Origin: Erysipelotrichaceae bacterium
GTDB lineage: Bacteria > Bacillota_I > Bacilli_A > Erysipelotrichales > Erysipelotrichaceae
Length of the DNA: 15,185 bases
NCBI GenBank assembly: GCA_900754715.1
Contig: CAAEDX010000106.1
Coordinates: 1 to 15,185 of the forward strand
Direction of reading: 5' to 3'
Shown here: positions 7,026 through 14,678 of the stretch, one piece after another
Layout of the letters: each line of letters starts with the position of its first letter
How positions within the stretch are numbered: the first letter of the stretch is position 1
Notes under the pieces: generated by a model
Database searches by the model: none
Told to the model about the DNA's origin: nothing
Seen by the model: only the letters and a program-made list of their open reading frames with translations
Translations under genes and position numbers: made by a program

Positions 7026-7054
7026 TTGCAGGAAAGGGGAAACTCATGTATGAT
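7026..7054 (+). promoter_or_regulatory. Candidate promoter of the purE operon
   Basis: TTGCAG (7026-7031) and TATGAT (7049-7054) are 17 nt apart. The -10 box matches five of six bases and the -35 keeps the TTG core. Transcription would start near 7060-7062, leaving a leader of about 210 nt before purE. It is the best promoter-like pair between the terminator at 7006 and the purE gene. No PurBox-like CGAAC repeat is seen near it. Confidence 0.5.
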
Positions 7055-7061
7055 ATTCACG

Positions 7062-7150
7062 GACAGCGAGCCTGCCCGATCGCGTCGAGCGTTACACGGG
7101 AATTTCTGATGGAACTGCGCAACTGCTGCGGGCAGATGTCTTTTATATTT
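7062..7150 (+). promoter_or_regulatory. Structured leader segment: long-range GC stem with U-rich tail (unassigned)
   Basis: CTGCCCG (7072-7078) pairs perfectly with CGGGCAG (7129-7135). Outside it GACA (7062-7065) can pair with TGTC (7137-7140) across an asymmetric 6/1 internal loop. A U-rich run (TTTTATATTTTTATA) starts right after the 3' arm, as in a terminator or riboswitch expression platform. The 50 nt enclosed fold only weakly by eye. I do not see the conserved cores of purine, PRPP/guanidine-I, ZTP, THF or glycine riboswitches. It may be an aptamer or protein-binding site of a kind I cannot name. Confidence 0.4.
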
Positions 7151-7168
7151 TTATAGGAGGGTTTACTT

Positions 7169-7237
7169 ATGGTCTTAGGTAGATGCACTATATTAATATC
7201 ACAGCTGAATTGTTTTCGTCATGCATGTTGGTTTTGA
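7169..7237 (+). CDS. Candidate 22-codon leader peptide upstream of purE
   Basis: A short open frame starts at ATG7169, 7 nt after AGGAGGG (7155-7161), one of the best ribosome binding sites in the window. It encodes a 22-residue peptide beginning MVLGRC and ending HACWF, with three cysteines and no run of one amino acid. Its TGA (7235-7237) falls at the loop/3' arm border of the terminator hairpin at 7221-7254. A ribosome finishing this frame would cover the hairpin. It lies between the candidate promoter and purE, which fits a leader peptide that controls attenuation. The lack of repeated regulatory codons argues against simple amino-acid stalling. Translation is not proven. Confidence 0.4.
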   Translation: MVLGRCTILISQLNCFRHACWF

Positions 7238-7254
7238 CATGCATTTTATTTTTT
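7221..7254 (+). terminator. Attenuator-type intrinsic terminator directly before purE
   Basis: ATGCATGT (7221-7228) and ACATGCAT (7237-7244) form a perfect 8-bp stem with an 8-nt loop, followed by TTTATTTTTT (7245-7254). It ends one base before the purE ribosome binding region and lies downstream of the only good promoter, so it can stop the operon's transcription early. A short alternative pairing exists between ATGCA (7183-7187) and TGCAT (7222-7226), which would break the hairpin, but it is only 5 bp. Confidence 0.75.
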
Positions 7255-7269
7255 GAAGGAGGAAATGTT

Positions 7270-7770
7270 ATGAGCGAAACAGGAAAACCACAGGTCTGCA
7301 TTGTCATGGGAAGCACGTCTGATCTTCCGACGATGGAGGCTGCCATCGACATGTTGAAGGAATTTGAGATTCCTTATGTTGTCCGTGTGCTGAGCGCGCA
7401 CCGTACGCCGAATGAGACGCTGAAGCTGGCGGAAGAAGCGATAGATAACGGCATCCGGGTGTTCATCGCGGGAGCCGGAGGCGCAGCGCACCTGGCGGGC
7501 GTCATCGCCAGCAGCACGCCGCTGCCGGTCATCGGCGTCCCGATGCAGACCAGCGCCCTGGGCGGCCTGGATTCGTTGTTGTCCATCGTTCAGATGCCAG
7601 GCGGCATCCCGGTAGCGACCACGGCCATCGGCAAGGCCGGCGCCAAGAACGCCGCCATCCTGGCCGCGCAGATGATCGGCCTGGCTGATCCGGCTGTCAT
7701 GCAGAAAGTCGTCGACTTCAAGAAAGCACAGGCGGAAAAGGTGCTGGCCAATTCCTATCTGGATAAATAA
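7270..7770 (+). CDS. purE: N5-carboxyaminoimidazole ribonucleotide mutase (class I PurE)
   Basis: A 166-residue cytoplasmic enzyme that converts N5-CAIR to CAIR in purine synthesis; class I PurE normally takes N5-CAIR from PurK. Motifs are MGSTSD (13-18), the catalytic-loop SAHRTP with H44, AGAGGAAHL with H74, and VIGVPM followed by the Q-M-P-G-G-I-P-V segment. These match class I, not the class II form that carboxylates AIR directly. One small difference is HLAG where HLPG is usual. ATG7270 is preceded by AAGGAGG (7256-7262, spacing 7); an upstream in-frame ATG at 7183 would read through the attenuator hairpin and lacks a site. It is the first gene of the operon, 12 nt before purL. purK is not in the window and must be elsewhere or absent. 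Confidence 0.96.
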   Translation: MSETGKPQVCIVMGSTSDLPTMEAAIDMLKEFEIPYVVRVLSAHRTPNETLKLAEEAIDNGIRVFIAGAGGAAHLAGVIASSTPLPVIGVPMQTSALGGLDSLLSIVQMPGGIPVATTAIGKAGAKNAAILAAQMIGLADPAVMQKVVDFKKAQAEKVLANSYLDK

Positions 7771-7782
7771 GGGGAGAAGAGA

Positions 7783-10700
7783 ATGAACACTCGCATTTTT
7801 GTCAAGAAAAAAGAAGCGTACCGCGTAGAGGCAGACTCATTGGGCCATGAGCTGAAGACCAGCCTGAATCTGAACGGGCTCAGCGGCGTGACCCTTTACA
7901 ATACGTATGATGTCTTCAACGCGGATGAGCGCGACATCGACTTGCTGCGGCGCAAAGTGCTCTCAGAGATCGTGACCGATGAAGTGTATGACGAGCTTGA
8001 TCTGACAGGCAAGACTTATGTCGCTTATGAATGCCTGCCGGGACAGTATGATCAGCGGGCCGACAGCGCCCAGCAGTGTCTGATGCTGCTCAACAACAAG
8101 AGCGATGTCGTGATCAAGAGCGGACACATCGTCATCCTGGAAGGGGAAGTCAGCGATGCGCAGCTGGAGGCGGTCAAGCATTACCTGATCAACCCGGTGG
8201 AGATGCGCGAGAAAGACCTCAGCGTGCTCATCAATGAAGAAGATGTGGAGATCGAGCCAGTGCCCATTATCGAGGGCTTCATCGGCTTTGATGAGGCCGC
8301 GCTGGAAGCGCTGCGCGTCAAAGAAGGGCTGGCCATGACCCTGGCGGACCTCAAGCATGTGCAGAAGTACTTCCGCGATGAGGAACAGCGCAATCTGACG
8401 ATGACCGAGCTGAAGGTGCTCGATACATATTGGTCGGACCACTGCCGCCATACGACCTTTGAGACGATCCTGCAGAATGTGACCATCAAGGCCGGGAAGC
8501 TGCAGGAAACGATACAGCGCGCATATGAGACATATCTGAAGCTGCGCGAAGAAGTGCATGGCAATCGCAAGGTCATGACGCTGATGGACATGGCGACCAT
8601 CGGCGGCAAATATCTGCGCAAGCACGGCAAGCTTGACGATCTGGAGATCAGTGATGAGATCAACGCCTGCTCGATCGAAGTCAAGGTCGATGTGGATGGC
8701 AAAGAAGAAGACTGGCTGCTCATGTTCAAGAATGAGACGCACAATCATCCCACTGAGATCGAACCTTTCGGCGGCGCGTCCACTTGCATCGGCGGCGCCA
8801 TCCGTGACCCGCTTTCCGGCCGCAGTTATGTCTATCAGGCCATGCGCATCACTGGCGCGGGCGACATCACGAAAGAGATCAGTGAGACGATGGAGCACAA
8901 GCTGCCGCAGAGCCGCATCTCCAAGGGCGCAGCTGCCGGTTATTCCTCCTATGGCAACCAGATCGGACTGGCTACGACCTATGTGAAGGAGATCTATGAT
9001 GAAGGCTATGTCGCCAAGCGCATGGAGGTGGGGGCCGTGGTCGGCGCTGCCCCAAAGGCCAATGTCAAGCGCGAAAGACCGTGCCCAGGCGACATCGTCG
9101 TATTGATCGGCGGCGCGACCGGACGTGACGGTGTCGGCGGTGCGACCGGTTCTTCCAAGGAACACAATGATACTTCGCTGACCAAGTGCTCTTCAGAAGT
9201 GCAGAAGGGCAATGCGCCGATCGAGCGCAAGCTGCAGCGCCTGTTCCGCAATCCGAAAGCGACCCGCATGATCAAGAAGGCCAATGACTTCGGCGCCGGC
9301 GGCGTCAGCGTCGCCGTGGGCGAGCTGGCCGATGGGCTGAACATCAACCTGGACCGCGTGCCGGTCAAATATGCCGGCCTCAGCGGTACTGAGCTGGCCA
9401 TCTCCGAATCGCAGGAGCGCATGGCCGTGCTCATCGAAAAGAAGGATTTTGAAGCTTTCCGCCAATGTGCCTATGAAGAAAACCTGGATGCCTGCATCGT
9501 GGCGGAAGTGACCGAAGCGCCGCGGCTGGTCATGTATTTCCAGGGCAACAAGATCGTCGATATGTCCCGCGCGTTTTTAGATACTAACGGCGTGCGCGGT
9601 GTACAGGACGTGGAGATCGCCGCGGGCGAGACCGATCATGATCCGTTCGTGCCGGTCACTTCCAACATCCTGGATAACTTGCGCAAGCCGAATGTGGCAT
9701 GCCAGATCGGCATGGCCGAGATGTTTGACGCTTCCATCGGCAAGTCTACGGTCCTGATGCCCTTTGGCGGCAAGTATCAGCTGACCGAGACCGAGGGCAG
9801 CGTGCAGAAGCTGCCGGTATTCGGCTTCACGAACACTTGCTCGATCATGACGCATGGCTACGATCCGGATATCGCGCGTTTCTCCCCGTATCTGGGCGCG
9901 TCTTATTCGGTCGTAGAGGCATTGGCGCGCGTGAGCGCCCTGGGCGGCGATTACCGCACATGCCGGCTGAGCAACCAGGAATACTTTGAGCGGCTGCATG
10001 AAGATCCGCAGAAATGGGGCAAGCCGATGCAGGCATTGCTCGGCCTGATCGAGGCGCAGCTGGCCTTTGAGACTCCTTCGATCGGCGGCAAGGACTCCAT
10101 GAGCGGGACGTTCAATCAGCTCCATGTCCCGCCGACGCTGATCACGTTCGCGGTGACCACGGCCAAGAGCGATCAGATCATTTCCCCGGAATTCAAGAAA
10201 GCCGGCAATTATATCTATGTGATCGCGCATCATCCGCATGCGGATCACACGCCGGATTATGATGAGCTGAAGCAAAACTTTGACAAGGTGCGCGAGCTGA
10301 TCCGCAAGGGCACGATCGTGTCTGCGGCGACGGTGAAATTCGGCGGCATGGCGGAAGCCATCTGCAAGATGAGCTTCGGCAATCATATCGGCGCTGCCTG
10401 CCGCAGCGAGCTTTCCTTCTATGACCTGATGCCGGGCAGCATCGTCGTGGAAGCCAGCGAAAGCATCTTGGATGATTCTTTCACGCTGCTGGGCATCACC
10501 ACAGAAGAAAAAGATATCGTTCTCAATGAGGAGAAAGTATCCATCGATGCCGCGATCCGCGCATGGCGCGAACGCTATGAAGCCATCTATCCGGTGCGTG
10601 TCGATGAGGATAAGCGCAAGATCGCGACGCCGGAATATACGAGCGCGCAGGCGCTGAAGCCGAAGCAGCCGATCGAACGCCCGAAAGTCATCATTCCGGT

Positions 10701-11478
10701 ATTCCCGGGCCAGAACTGCGAATACGATACGGCGCAGCAATTTGCGCGCGCAGGCGCTGAGGTAGAGACATATGTCTTCAACAACCTGAATGTGGAAAGC
10801 ATCGAGCGCAGCCTGAAGGAGCTGAGCGAGAAGATCGCATCCGCGCAGATCCTGATGGTCGTCGGCGGCTTCTCCAGCGGCGATGAGCCCGATGGCAGCG
10901 GCAAGTTCATCGCCAATGTCCTCAGCAACCCGCAGGTCAACGCGGCCGTGCAGACCTTGCTGGCCAACGATGGCCTGATCCTGGGCATCTGCAACGGCTT
11001 TCAGGCGCTGATCAAATCCGGATTGCTGCCTTATGGCGACATCAGCGGGCTCAATGCCGATTCGCCGACATTGTTCCGTAACGACATCAACCGCCATGTC
11101 TCCCATATGGCAAAAACGAAGATCACTTCGAACAAGTCGCCGTGGCTGGCGGGCTTTAAGCCGGGCGAGTGCCACAGCATCGCGATGAGCCATGGAGAAG
11201 GCAAGTTCGTGGTGAGCGAAGCCATGGCCAGACAGCTGTTTGAAAACGGCCAAGTGGCTACGCAGTATGTGGATGAGGATGGCGATCCGACGATGAACGG
11301 CGAATGGAACATCAACGGATCCAGCTATGCCATCGAGGGCATCACTTCACCGGATGGCCGCATCCTGGGCAAGATGGGCCACAGCGAACGCTATGAGGAA
11401 GGCCTGTTCCAGAACATTGACGGAAACAAGGAACAGAACATCTTTGCCAATGGCGTCAACTATTTCCGTCAGAGATGA
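7783..11478 (+). CDS. purL: Phosphoribosylformylglycinamidine synthase, single-chain PurL with fused glutaminase
   Basis: A 1231-residue enzyme that turns FGAR, glutamine and ATP into FGAM. It is the long one-chain form in which the PurS-like, PurL synthetase and PurQ glutaminase parts are fused. The N-terminal PurS-like part covers about 1-150. SDHCRHTTFE (218-227) marks the linker region. KNETHNHPTEIEPFGG (from 316) opens the first ATP-grasping AIRS-type repeat, and SIGGKDSMSGTF lies in the second. The glutaminase begins near 968 with IIPVFPGQNCEYD, has VVGGFSSGD, the nucleophile C1070 in GICNGFQAL and the C-terminal pair H1200/E1202 in GHSER, so the triad is intact. ATG7783 has GGGGAG at 7771-7776. 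Unlike the Bacillus three-gene purSQL arrangement, no separate purS or purQ is present or needed. Confidence 0.97.
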   Translation: MNTRIFVKKKEAYRVEADSLGHELKTSLNLNGLSGVTLYNTYDVFNADERDIDLLRRKVLSEIVTDEVYDELDLTGKTYVAYECLPGQYDQRADSAQQCLMLLNNKSDVVIKSGHIVILEGEVSDAQLEAVKHYLINPVEMREKDLSVLINEEDVEIEPVPIIEGFIGFDEAALEALRVKEGLAMTLADLKHVQKYFRDEEQRNLTMTELKVLDTYWSDHCRHTTFETILQNVTIKAGKLQETIQRAYETYLKLREEVHGNRKVMTLMDMATIGGKYLRKHGKLDDLEISDEINACSIEVKVDVDGKEEDWLLMFKNETHNHPTEIEPFGGASTCIGGAIRDPLSGRSYVYQAMRITGAGDITKEISETMEHKLPQSRISKGAAAGYSSYGNQIGLATTYVKEIYDEGYVAKRMEVGAVVGAAPKANVKRERPCPGDIVVLIGGATGRDGVGGATGSSKEHNDTSLTKCSSEVQKGNAPIERKLQRLFRNPKATRMIKKANDFGAGGVSVAVGELADGLNINLDRVPVKYAGLSGTELAISESQERMAVLIEKKDFEAFRQCAYEENLDACIVAEVTEAPRLVMYFQGNKIVDMSRAFLDTNGVRGVQDVEIAAGETDHDPFVPVTSNILDNLRKPNVACQIGMAEMFDASIGKSTVLMPFGGKYQLTETEGSVQKLPVFGFTNTCSIMTHGYDPDIARFSPYLGASYSVVEALARVSALGGDYRTCRLSNQEYFERLHEDPQKWGKPMQALLGLIEAQLAFETPSIGGKDSMSGTFNQLHVPPTLITFAVTTAKSDQIISPEFKKAGNYIYVIAHHPHADHTPDYDELKQNFDKVRELIRKGTIVSAATVKFGGMAEAICKMSFGNHIGAACRSELSFYDLMPGSIVVEASESILDDSFTLLGITTEEKDIVLNEEKVSIDAAIRAWRERYEAIYPVRVDEDKRKIATPEYTSAQALKPKQPIERPKVIIPVFPGQNCEYDTAQQFARAGAEVETYVFNNLNVESIERSLKELSEKIASAQILMVVGGFSSGDEPDGSGKFIANVLSNPQVNAAVQTLLANDGLILGICNGFQALIKSGLLPYGDISGLNADSPTLFRNDINRHVSHMAKTKITSNKSPWLAGFKPGECHSIAMSHGEGKFVVSEAMARQLFENGQVATQYVDEDGDPTMNGEWNINGSSYAIEGITSPDGRILGKMGHSERYEEGLFQNIDGNKEQNIFANGVNYFRQR

Positions 11479-11496
11479 TAGACAGGAGAAGATGAC

Positions 11497-12528
11497 ATGA
11501 GTGATAAATATAGAGAAGCCGGCGTCGATCTGGAAGCCGGTTACGAATCCGTACGGCTGATCAAAAGTCATGTCGCGCGCACGAAGACGATGGGGGCGAT
11601 CGATTCCATCGGCGCGTTCGGCGGCATGTTCGACCTTTCCCGCTATGGGTTCAAGGAACCAGTGCTCGTCAGCGGTACCGACGGGGTCGGCACAAAGCTG
11701 ATGATCGCGTTTGAAGCTGACAAGCACGATACCATCGGTATCGACGCGGTCGCCATGTGCGTCAATGATGTGCTCGTGCAGGGTGCGGCGCCGATGTTCT
11801 TTCTCGATTACATCGCGGTCGGCAAGAACCATCCGCAGGTGATCGAACAGATCGTCAAGGGCGTTGCGGACGGCTGTGTGCAGGCCGAATGCGCCCTGAT
11901 CGGCGGTGAGACCGCCGAGATGCCGGACATGTATGATGTCAGCCATTATGATATCGCCGGTTTCTGCGTAGGCGCTGTAGACAAATGCAATTTGCTGGAC
12001 GGACAGAAGATCGCCGAGGGCAATGTGCTGATCGGCCTGCCCAGCTCCGGCTGCCATTCCAATGGTTTCTCCCTGATTCGCAAGGTGCTGCTCAAGGACG
12101 CCAAGCTCGATCTGCATGAGCGCTATGACGCATTCGGCGGCAAGACGCTGGGCGAGGAACTGCTTACCCCGACCAAGATCTACGTAAAGGCCATCAAGCA
12201 TCTGCTGGGCAAAGTGGACATCAAGGGAATGAGCCATATCACCGGCGGCGGCTTCTATGAAAATGTGCCGCGCATGCTCAAGGAAGGCCAGGGCGTGACC
12301 ATCGACATGAACGCCTTCCCATCCAAGCCGATCTTTGAGCTGATCGCTTCCACCGGCAATATCGAGCCCCAGGAGATGTGCAACGTCTTCAACATGGGCA
12401 TCGGCTTCATCCTCGCGGTAGATCAGGCAGATGTGGAAACCGTGCGCTCGCTGCTCGCTGGGATCGATGAGCCTTCCTACGTCATCGGTGAAGTCACGGC
12501 TTCAGGAAGCGTGGATCTGAAATGGTAA
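11497..12528 (+). CDS. purM: Phosphoribosylformylglycinamidine cyclo-ligase (AIR synthetase)
   Basis: A 343-residue enzyme that closes the imidazole ring, converting FGAM and ATP to AIR, directly after the PurL step. Motifs are the glycine-rich ATP site SGTDGVGTKL (59-68), GIDAVAMCVNDVLVQGA (81-97), FFLDYIA (101-107), GGETAEMPDMY and the C-terminal HITGGGFYEN. Length and motif order match known PurM proteins, and it is a paralogue of the AIRS repeats in PurL. ATG11497 is preceded by AGGAGA (11484-11489, spacing 7). It sits 18 nt after purL, and its stop overlaps the purN start by 7 nt, so purN translation is probably coupled to it. Confidence 0.97.
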   Translation: MSDKYREAGVDLEAGYESVRLIKSHVARTKTMGAIDSIGAFGGMFDLSRYGFKEPVLVSGTDGVGTKLMIAFEADKHDTIGIDAVAMCVNDVLVQGAAPMFFLDYIAVGKNHPQVIEQIVKGVADGCVQAECALIGGETAEMPDMYDVSHYDIAGFCVGAVDKCNLLDGQKIAEGNVLIGLPSSGCHSNGFSLIRKVLLKDAKLDLHERYDAFGGKTLGEELLTPTKIYVKAIKHLLGKVDIKGMSHITGGGFYENVPRMLKEGQGVTIDMNAFPSKPIFELIASTGNIEPQEMCNVFNMGIGFILAVDQADVETVRSLLAGIDEPSYVIGEVTASGSVDLKW

Positions 12529-13109
12529 AGACAGCCATCTTCGCTTCCGGCAGCGGAACGAACTTTGAGAACCTGGTGCTGCGGATGCAGGATGGGACGA
12601 TCCCCAACGCGGTCTGCGAACTGCTTGTCGTCGACAAGGAAAACGCTAAGGCCAGAGAACGCGCTGAACGCCTGGGCATCGAACAGATCTATGTGAATCC
12701 CAAAGCATATGCCGGCAAGAAAGAATATGAGCAGGAGATCCGCCGCCATCTTGAGGCCAAGGGCGTGCAGCTGATCATTTTAGCTGGCTATATGCGCTTC
12801 ATCGGCGAAGAGCTTCTGACGCATTATCCGCGCCGCATCATCAACATCCATCCGGCCTATCTCCCAGCGTTCCCGGGCGCGCATGGCATCCGAGACGCCT
12901 ATGAGGCAAAAGTGCCGGAAACCGGCGTCACCGTGCATTATGTCGATGAGGGCATCGATACCGGCGACATCATCGCGCAAAGAAAGCTTGCCATCGATCC
13001 AGCGTGGTCATTAGAGACGCTGGAGACGCATGTGCATGCGCTGGAATATGAGCTGTTCCCGCAAGTCGTGAAGCAGCTTTGCGAAGAAATAGAGGAGGGT
13101 AAATCATGA
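12522..13109 (+). CDS. purN: Phosphoribosylglycinamide formyltransferase (GART)
   Basis: A 195-residue enzyme that transfers the formyl group of 10-formyltetrahydrofolate to GAR, giving FGAR, the substrate of PurL. Motifs are the phosphate-binding FASGSGTNF (7-15), the folate-pocket LAGYMRF, and the catalytic set N108, H110 ([13 protein letters not shown]) and D142 in VDEGIDTG, all in place. Length is normal. The start overlaps the purM stop by 7 nt and has only a weak site (AGGAAG, 13 nt upstream), so translation likely depends on ribosomes ending purM. Its stop overlaps purH as ATGA. The formate-dependent alternative PurT is not seen. Confidence 0.97.
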   Translation: MVKTAIFASGSGTNFENLVLRMQDGTIPNAVCELLVVDKENAKARERAERLGIEQIYVNPKAYAGKKEYEQEIRRHLEAKGVQLIILAGYMRFIGEELLTHYPRRIINIHPAYLPAFPGAHGIRDAYEAKVPETGVTVHYVDEGIDTGDIIAQRKLAIDPAWSLETLETHVHALEYELFPQVVKQLCEEIEEGKS

Positions 13110-14638
13110 AACGTGCATTGGTCAGTGTATCTGATAAGAGCGGGCTGGTGGATTTCGTCCAGGGCCTGCATGATCTGGGGTATGAGATCATCTCTACCGG
13201 CGGAACGAAGAAGACGCTGGACGCAGCCGGCATCCCGACCATCTCCATCTCTGAGGTGACCGGTTTTCCGGAAATCATGGATGGCCGCGTCAAGACGCTG
13301 CATCCGAAAGTGCATGGCGCGTTGCTGGGCGTACGCAGCAACGAAAGTCACATGGCGCAGCTGAAAGAGCTTGGCATAGAGCTGATCGACCTGGTCGTTG
13401 TCAACCTGTATCCGTTCAAGGAGACCGTGCAGAAACCAGGCGTCACGCATGAGGAAGTCATCGAGAATATCGATATCGGCGGACCGAGCATGCTGCGAAG
13501 CGCGGCGAAGAACTATCAGTCGATCCCGGTCATCTGCGACCCGAACGACTATGACGCCGTGTTGAAGGAACTGCGCGAGAACGGCGAGACTTGTCCGGTC
13601 ACTCGCGAATTCCTGGCCGCCAAGGTCTTCCGCCACACTGCCCGTTATGACGCGATGATCGCGGAATACCTGACTGCGCGTACCGGCGAAAAGTATCCGG
13701 AAAGCTTTACCATCACATATGATAAGGTACAGGATCTGCGCTATGGCGAAAACCCGCATCAGAGCGCGGCATTCTACAAGAACATGCATCCGCAGTATTC
13801 ACTGGCCAATGCCACACAGCTGCATGGCAAAGAGCTTTCCTATAACAATATCCAGGATGGTAACGCTGCCATCGAGATCCTGAAGGACTTCGAAGGTCAG
13901 CCGGCCGCAGTCGGCGTCAAGCATATGAATCCTTGCGGTGTCGGCATCGGCGAGACCATCGAGGCGGCATGGGACAAAGCATATGAAGCCGATCCGGTAT
14001 CGATCTTCGGCGGCATCGTAGCCCTGAACGCGCCGGTCAGCGTGGCGCTGGCAGAAAAGCTGTCTAAGATCTTCCTGGAGATCATCATCGCGCCTGCCTT
14101 TGAACCGGAAGCTTTTGAGATCCTCTCCAAGAAAAAGAACATCCGTCTGATGACCCTGGATACGACGCTGGAACCGAGTGCGAAATACAAAGTGACCAAC
14201 GTCATGGACGGCCTGCTCGTACAGGATATGGATACGAAGCAGATCACGGCAGATGACCTGCGCTGCGTCACGAACCGCAAGCCGACCGAGGAAGAGATCG
14301 AACAGCTGCTGTTTGCATGGAAAGTCGTCAAGCACGTGAAATCCAATGCCATCGTGCTGGTCAAGGATAATATGACCATCGGTGTCGGTGCCGGACAGAT
14401 GAACCGTGTCGGCGCTGCCAAGATCGCGATCGAAGAAGCCGGTGAGAAAGCTAAAGGCTCCGTCATGGCATCTGATGCCTTCTTCCCGATGCCGGATACA
14501 GTGGAAGAAGCCGTAAAGGCCGGCGTGACCGCCATCATCCAGCCAGGTGGATCCATCAAGGATCAGCTGTCCATCGATGTATGTAACGAATACGGCATTG
14601 CGATGGTCTACACAGGCATCCGTCATTTCAAACATTAA
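13106..14638 (+). CDS. purH: Bifunctional AICAR transformylase / IMP cyclohydrolase
   Basis: A 510-residue enzyme for the last two steps to IMP. The N-terminal MGS-like cyclohydrolase domain (about 1-195) shows SDKSGL, STGGT (30-34) and [12 protein letters not shown] (60-71). The C-terminal transformylase (about 200-510) shows LRYGENPHQ, catalytic K272-H273 in GVKHMNPCG, and near the end SDAFFPMPD and QPGGSIKD. All key residues are intact and length is normal. ATG13106 follows AGGAGGG (13093-13099) and overlaps the purN stop by 4 nt. It is the last gene of the operon, with a terminator starting 7 nt after its stop. Confidence 0.98.
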   Translation: MKRALVSVSDKSGLVDFVQGLHDLGYEIISTGGTKKTLDAAGIPTISISEVTGFPEIMDGRVKTLHPKVHGALLGVRSNESHMAQLKELGIELIDLVVVNLYPFKETVQKPGVTHEEVIENIDIGGPSMLRSAAKNYQSIPVICDPNDYDAVLKELRENGETCPVTREFLAAKVFRHTARYDAMIAEYLTARTGEKYPESFTITYDKVQDLRYGENPHQSAAFYKNMHPQYSLANATQLHGKELSYNNIQDGNAAIEILKDFEGQPAAVGVKHMNPCGVGIGETIEAAWDKAYEADPVSIFGGIVALNAPVSVALAEKLSKIFLEIIIAPAFEPEAFEILSKKKNIRLMTLDTTLEPSAKYKVTNVMDGLLVQDMDTKQITADDLRCVTNRKPTEEEIEQLLFAWKVVKHVKSNAIVLVKDNMTIGVGAGQMNRVGAAKIAIEEAGEKAKGSVMASDAFFPMPDTVEEAVKAGVTAIIQPGGSIKDQLSIDVCNEYGIAMVYTGIRHFKH

Positions 14639-14644
14639 GAGCGG

Positions 14645-14678
14645 AAAACAGAGACTTTGCGTAAGCCTCTGTTTTTTT
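14645..14678. terminator. Terminator of the purine operon, probably bidirectional
   Basis: AAAACAGAG (14645-14653) pairs with CTCTGTTTT (14667-14675); inside, CTT and AAG can extend the stem past one mismatch. A T-run (14672-14678) follows on the plus strand and an A-run on the other side gives U residues on the minus strand. The hairpin starts 7 nt after the purH stop and overlaps the end of the convergent LysR gene, so it probably serves both. Confidence 0.85.

Noticed and set aside
6862..7053. A 63-residue open frame after the DUF4190-like gene.
   Set aside because: It crosses the 8-bp terminator hairpin and T-run at 6973-7006, lacks a ribosome binding site and shows no family features.
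7108..7135. T-box-like core: TGGAACTGCG resembles the T-box antiterminator TGGNACCGCG.
   Set aside because: It has one mismatch. Only about 50 nt of leader precede it from the candidate start site, an intrinsic terminator lies at 6973-7006, and no specifier domain or typical following T-box terminator pairing is seen. Probably chance.
7046..7156. A 36-codon open frame starting MYDIHGQ with a fair ribosome binding site.
   Set aside because: Its start codon lies in the spacer of the candidate purE promoter, upstream of the expected transcription start, so it would not be on the transcript. It also runs through the structured leader stem.
6850..7260. Purine, PRPP/guanidine-I, ZTP, THF or glycine riboswitch upstream of purE.
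   Set aside because: I looked for the conserved core strings of each class and found none; only short chance matches such as ACACGGGA at 7094-7101 are present. A covariance search would be decisive.
7183..7269. N-terminal extension of PurE from ATG7183.
   Set aside because: It has no ribosome binding site at proper distance, translates through the attenuator hairpin and T-run, and makes PurE longer than its family; ATG7270 has a strong site.
9577..11253. A long minus-strand open frame (558 residues) inside purL.
   Set aside because: It is an antisense shadow of a strongly conserved, motif-complete purL, with His/Arg/Ala-rich sequence typical of a complementary-strand reading and no ribosome binding site or family similarity.
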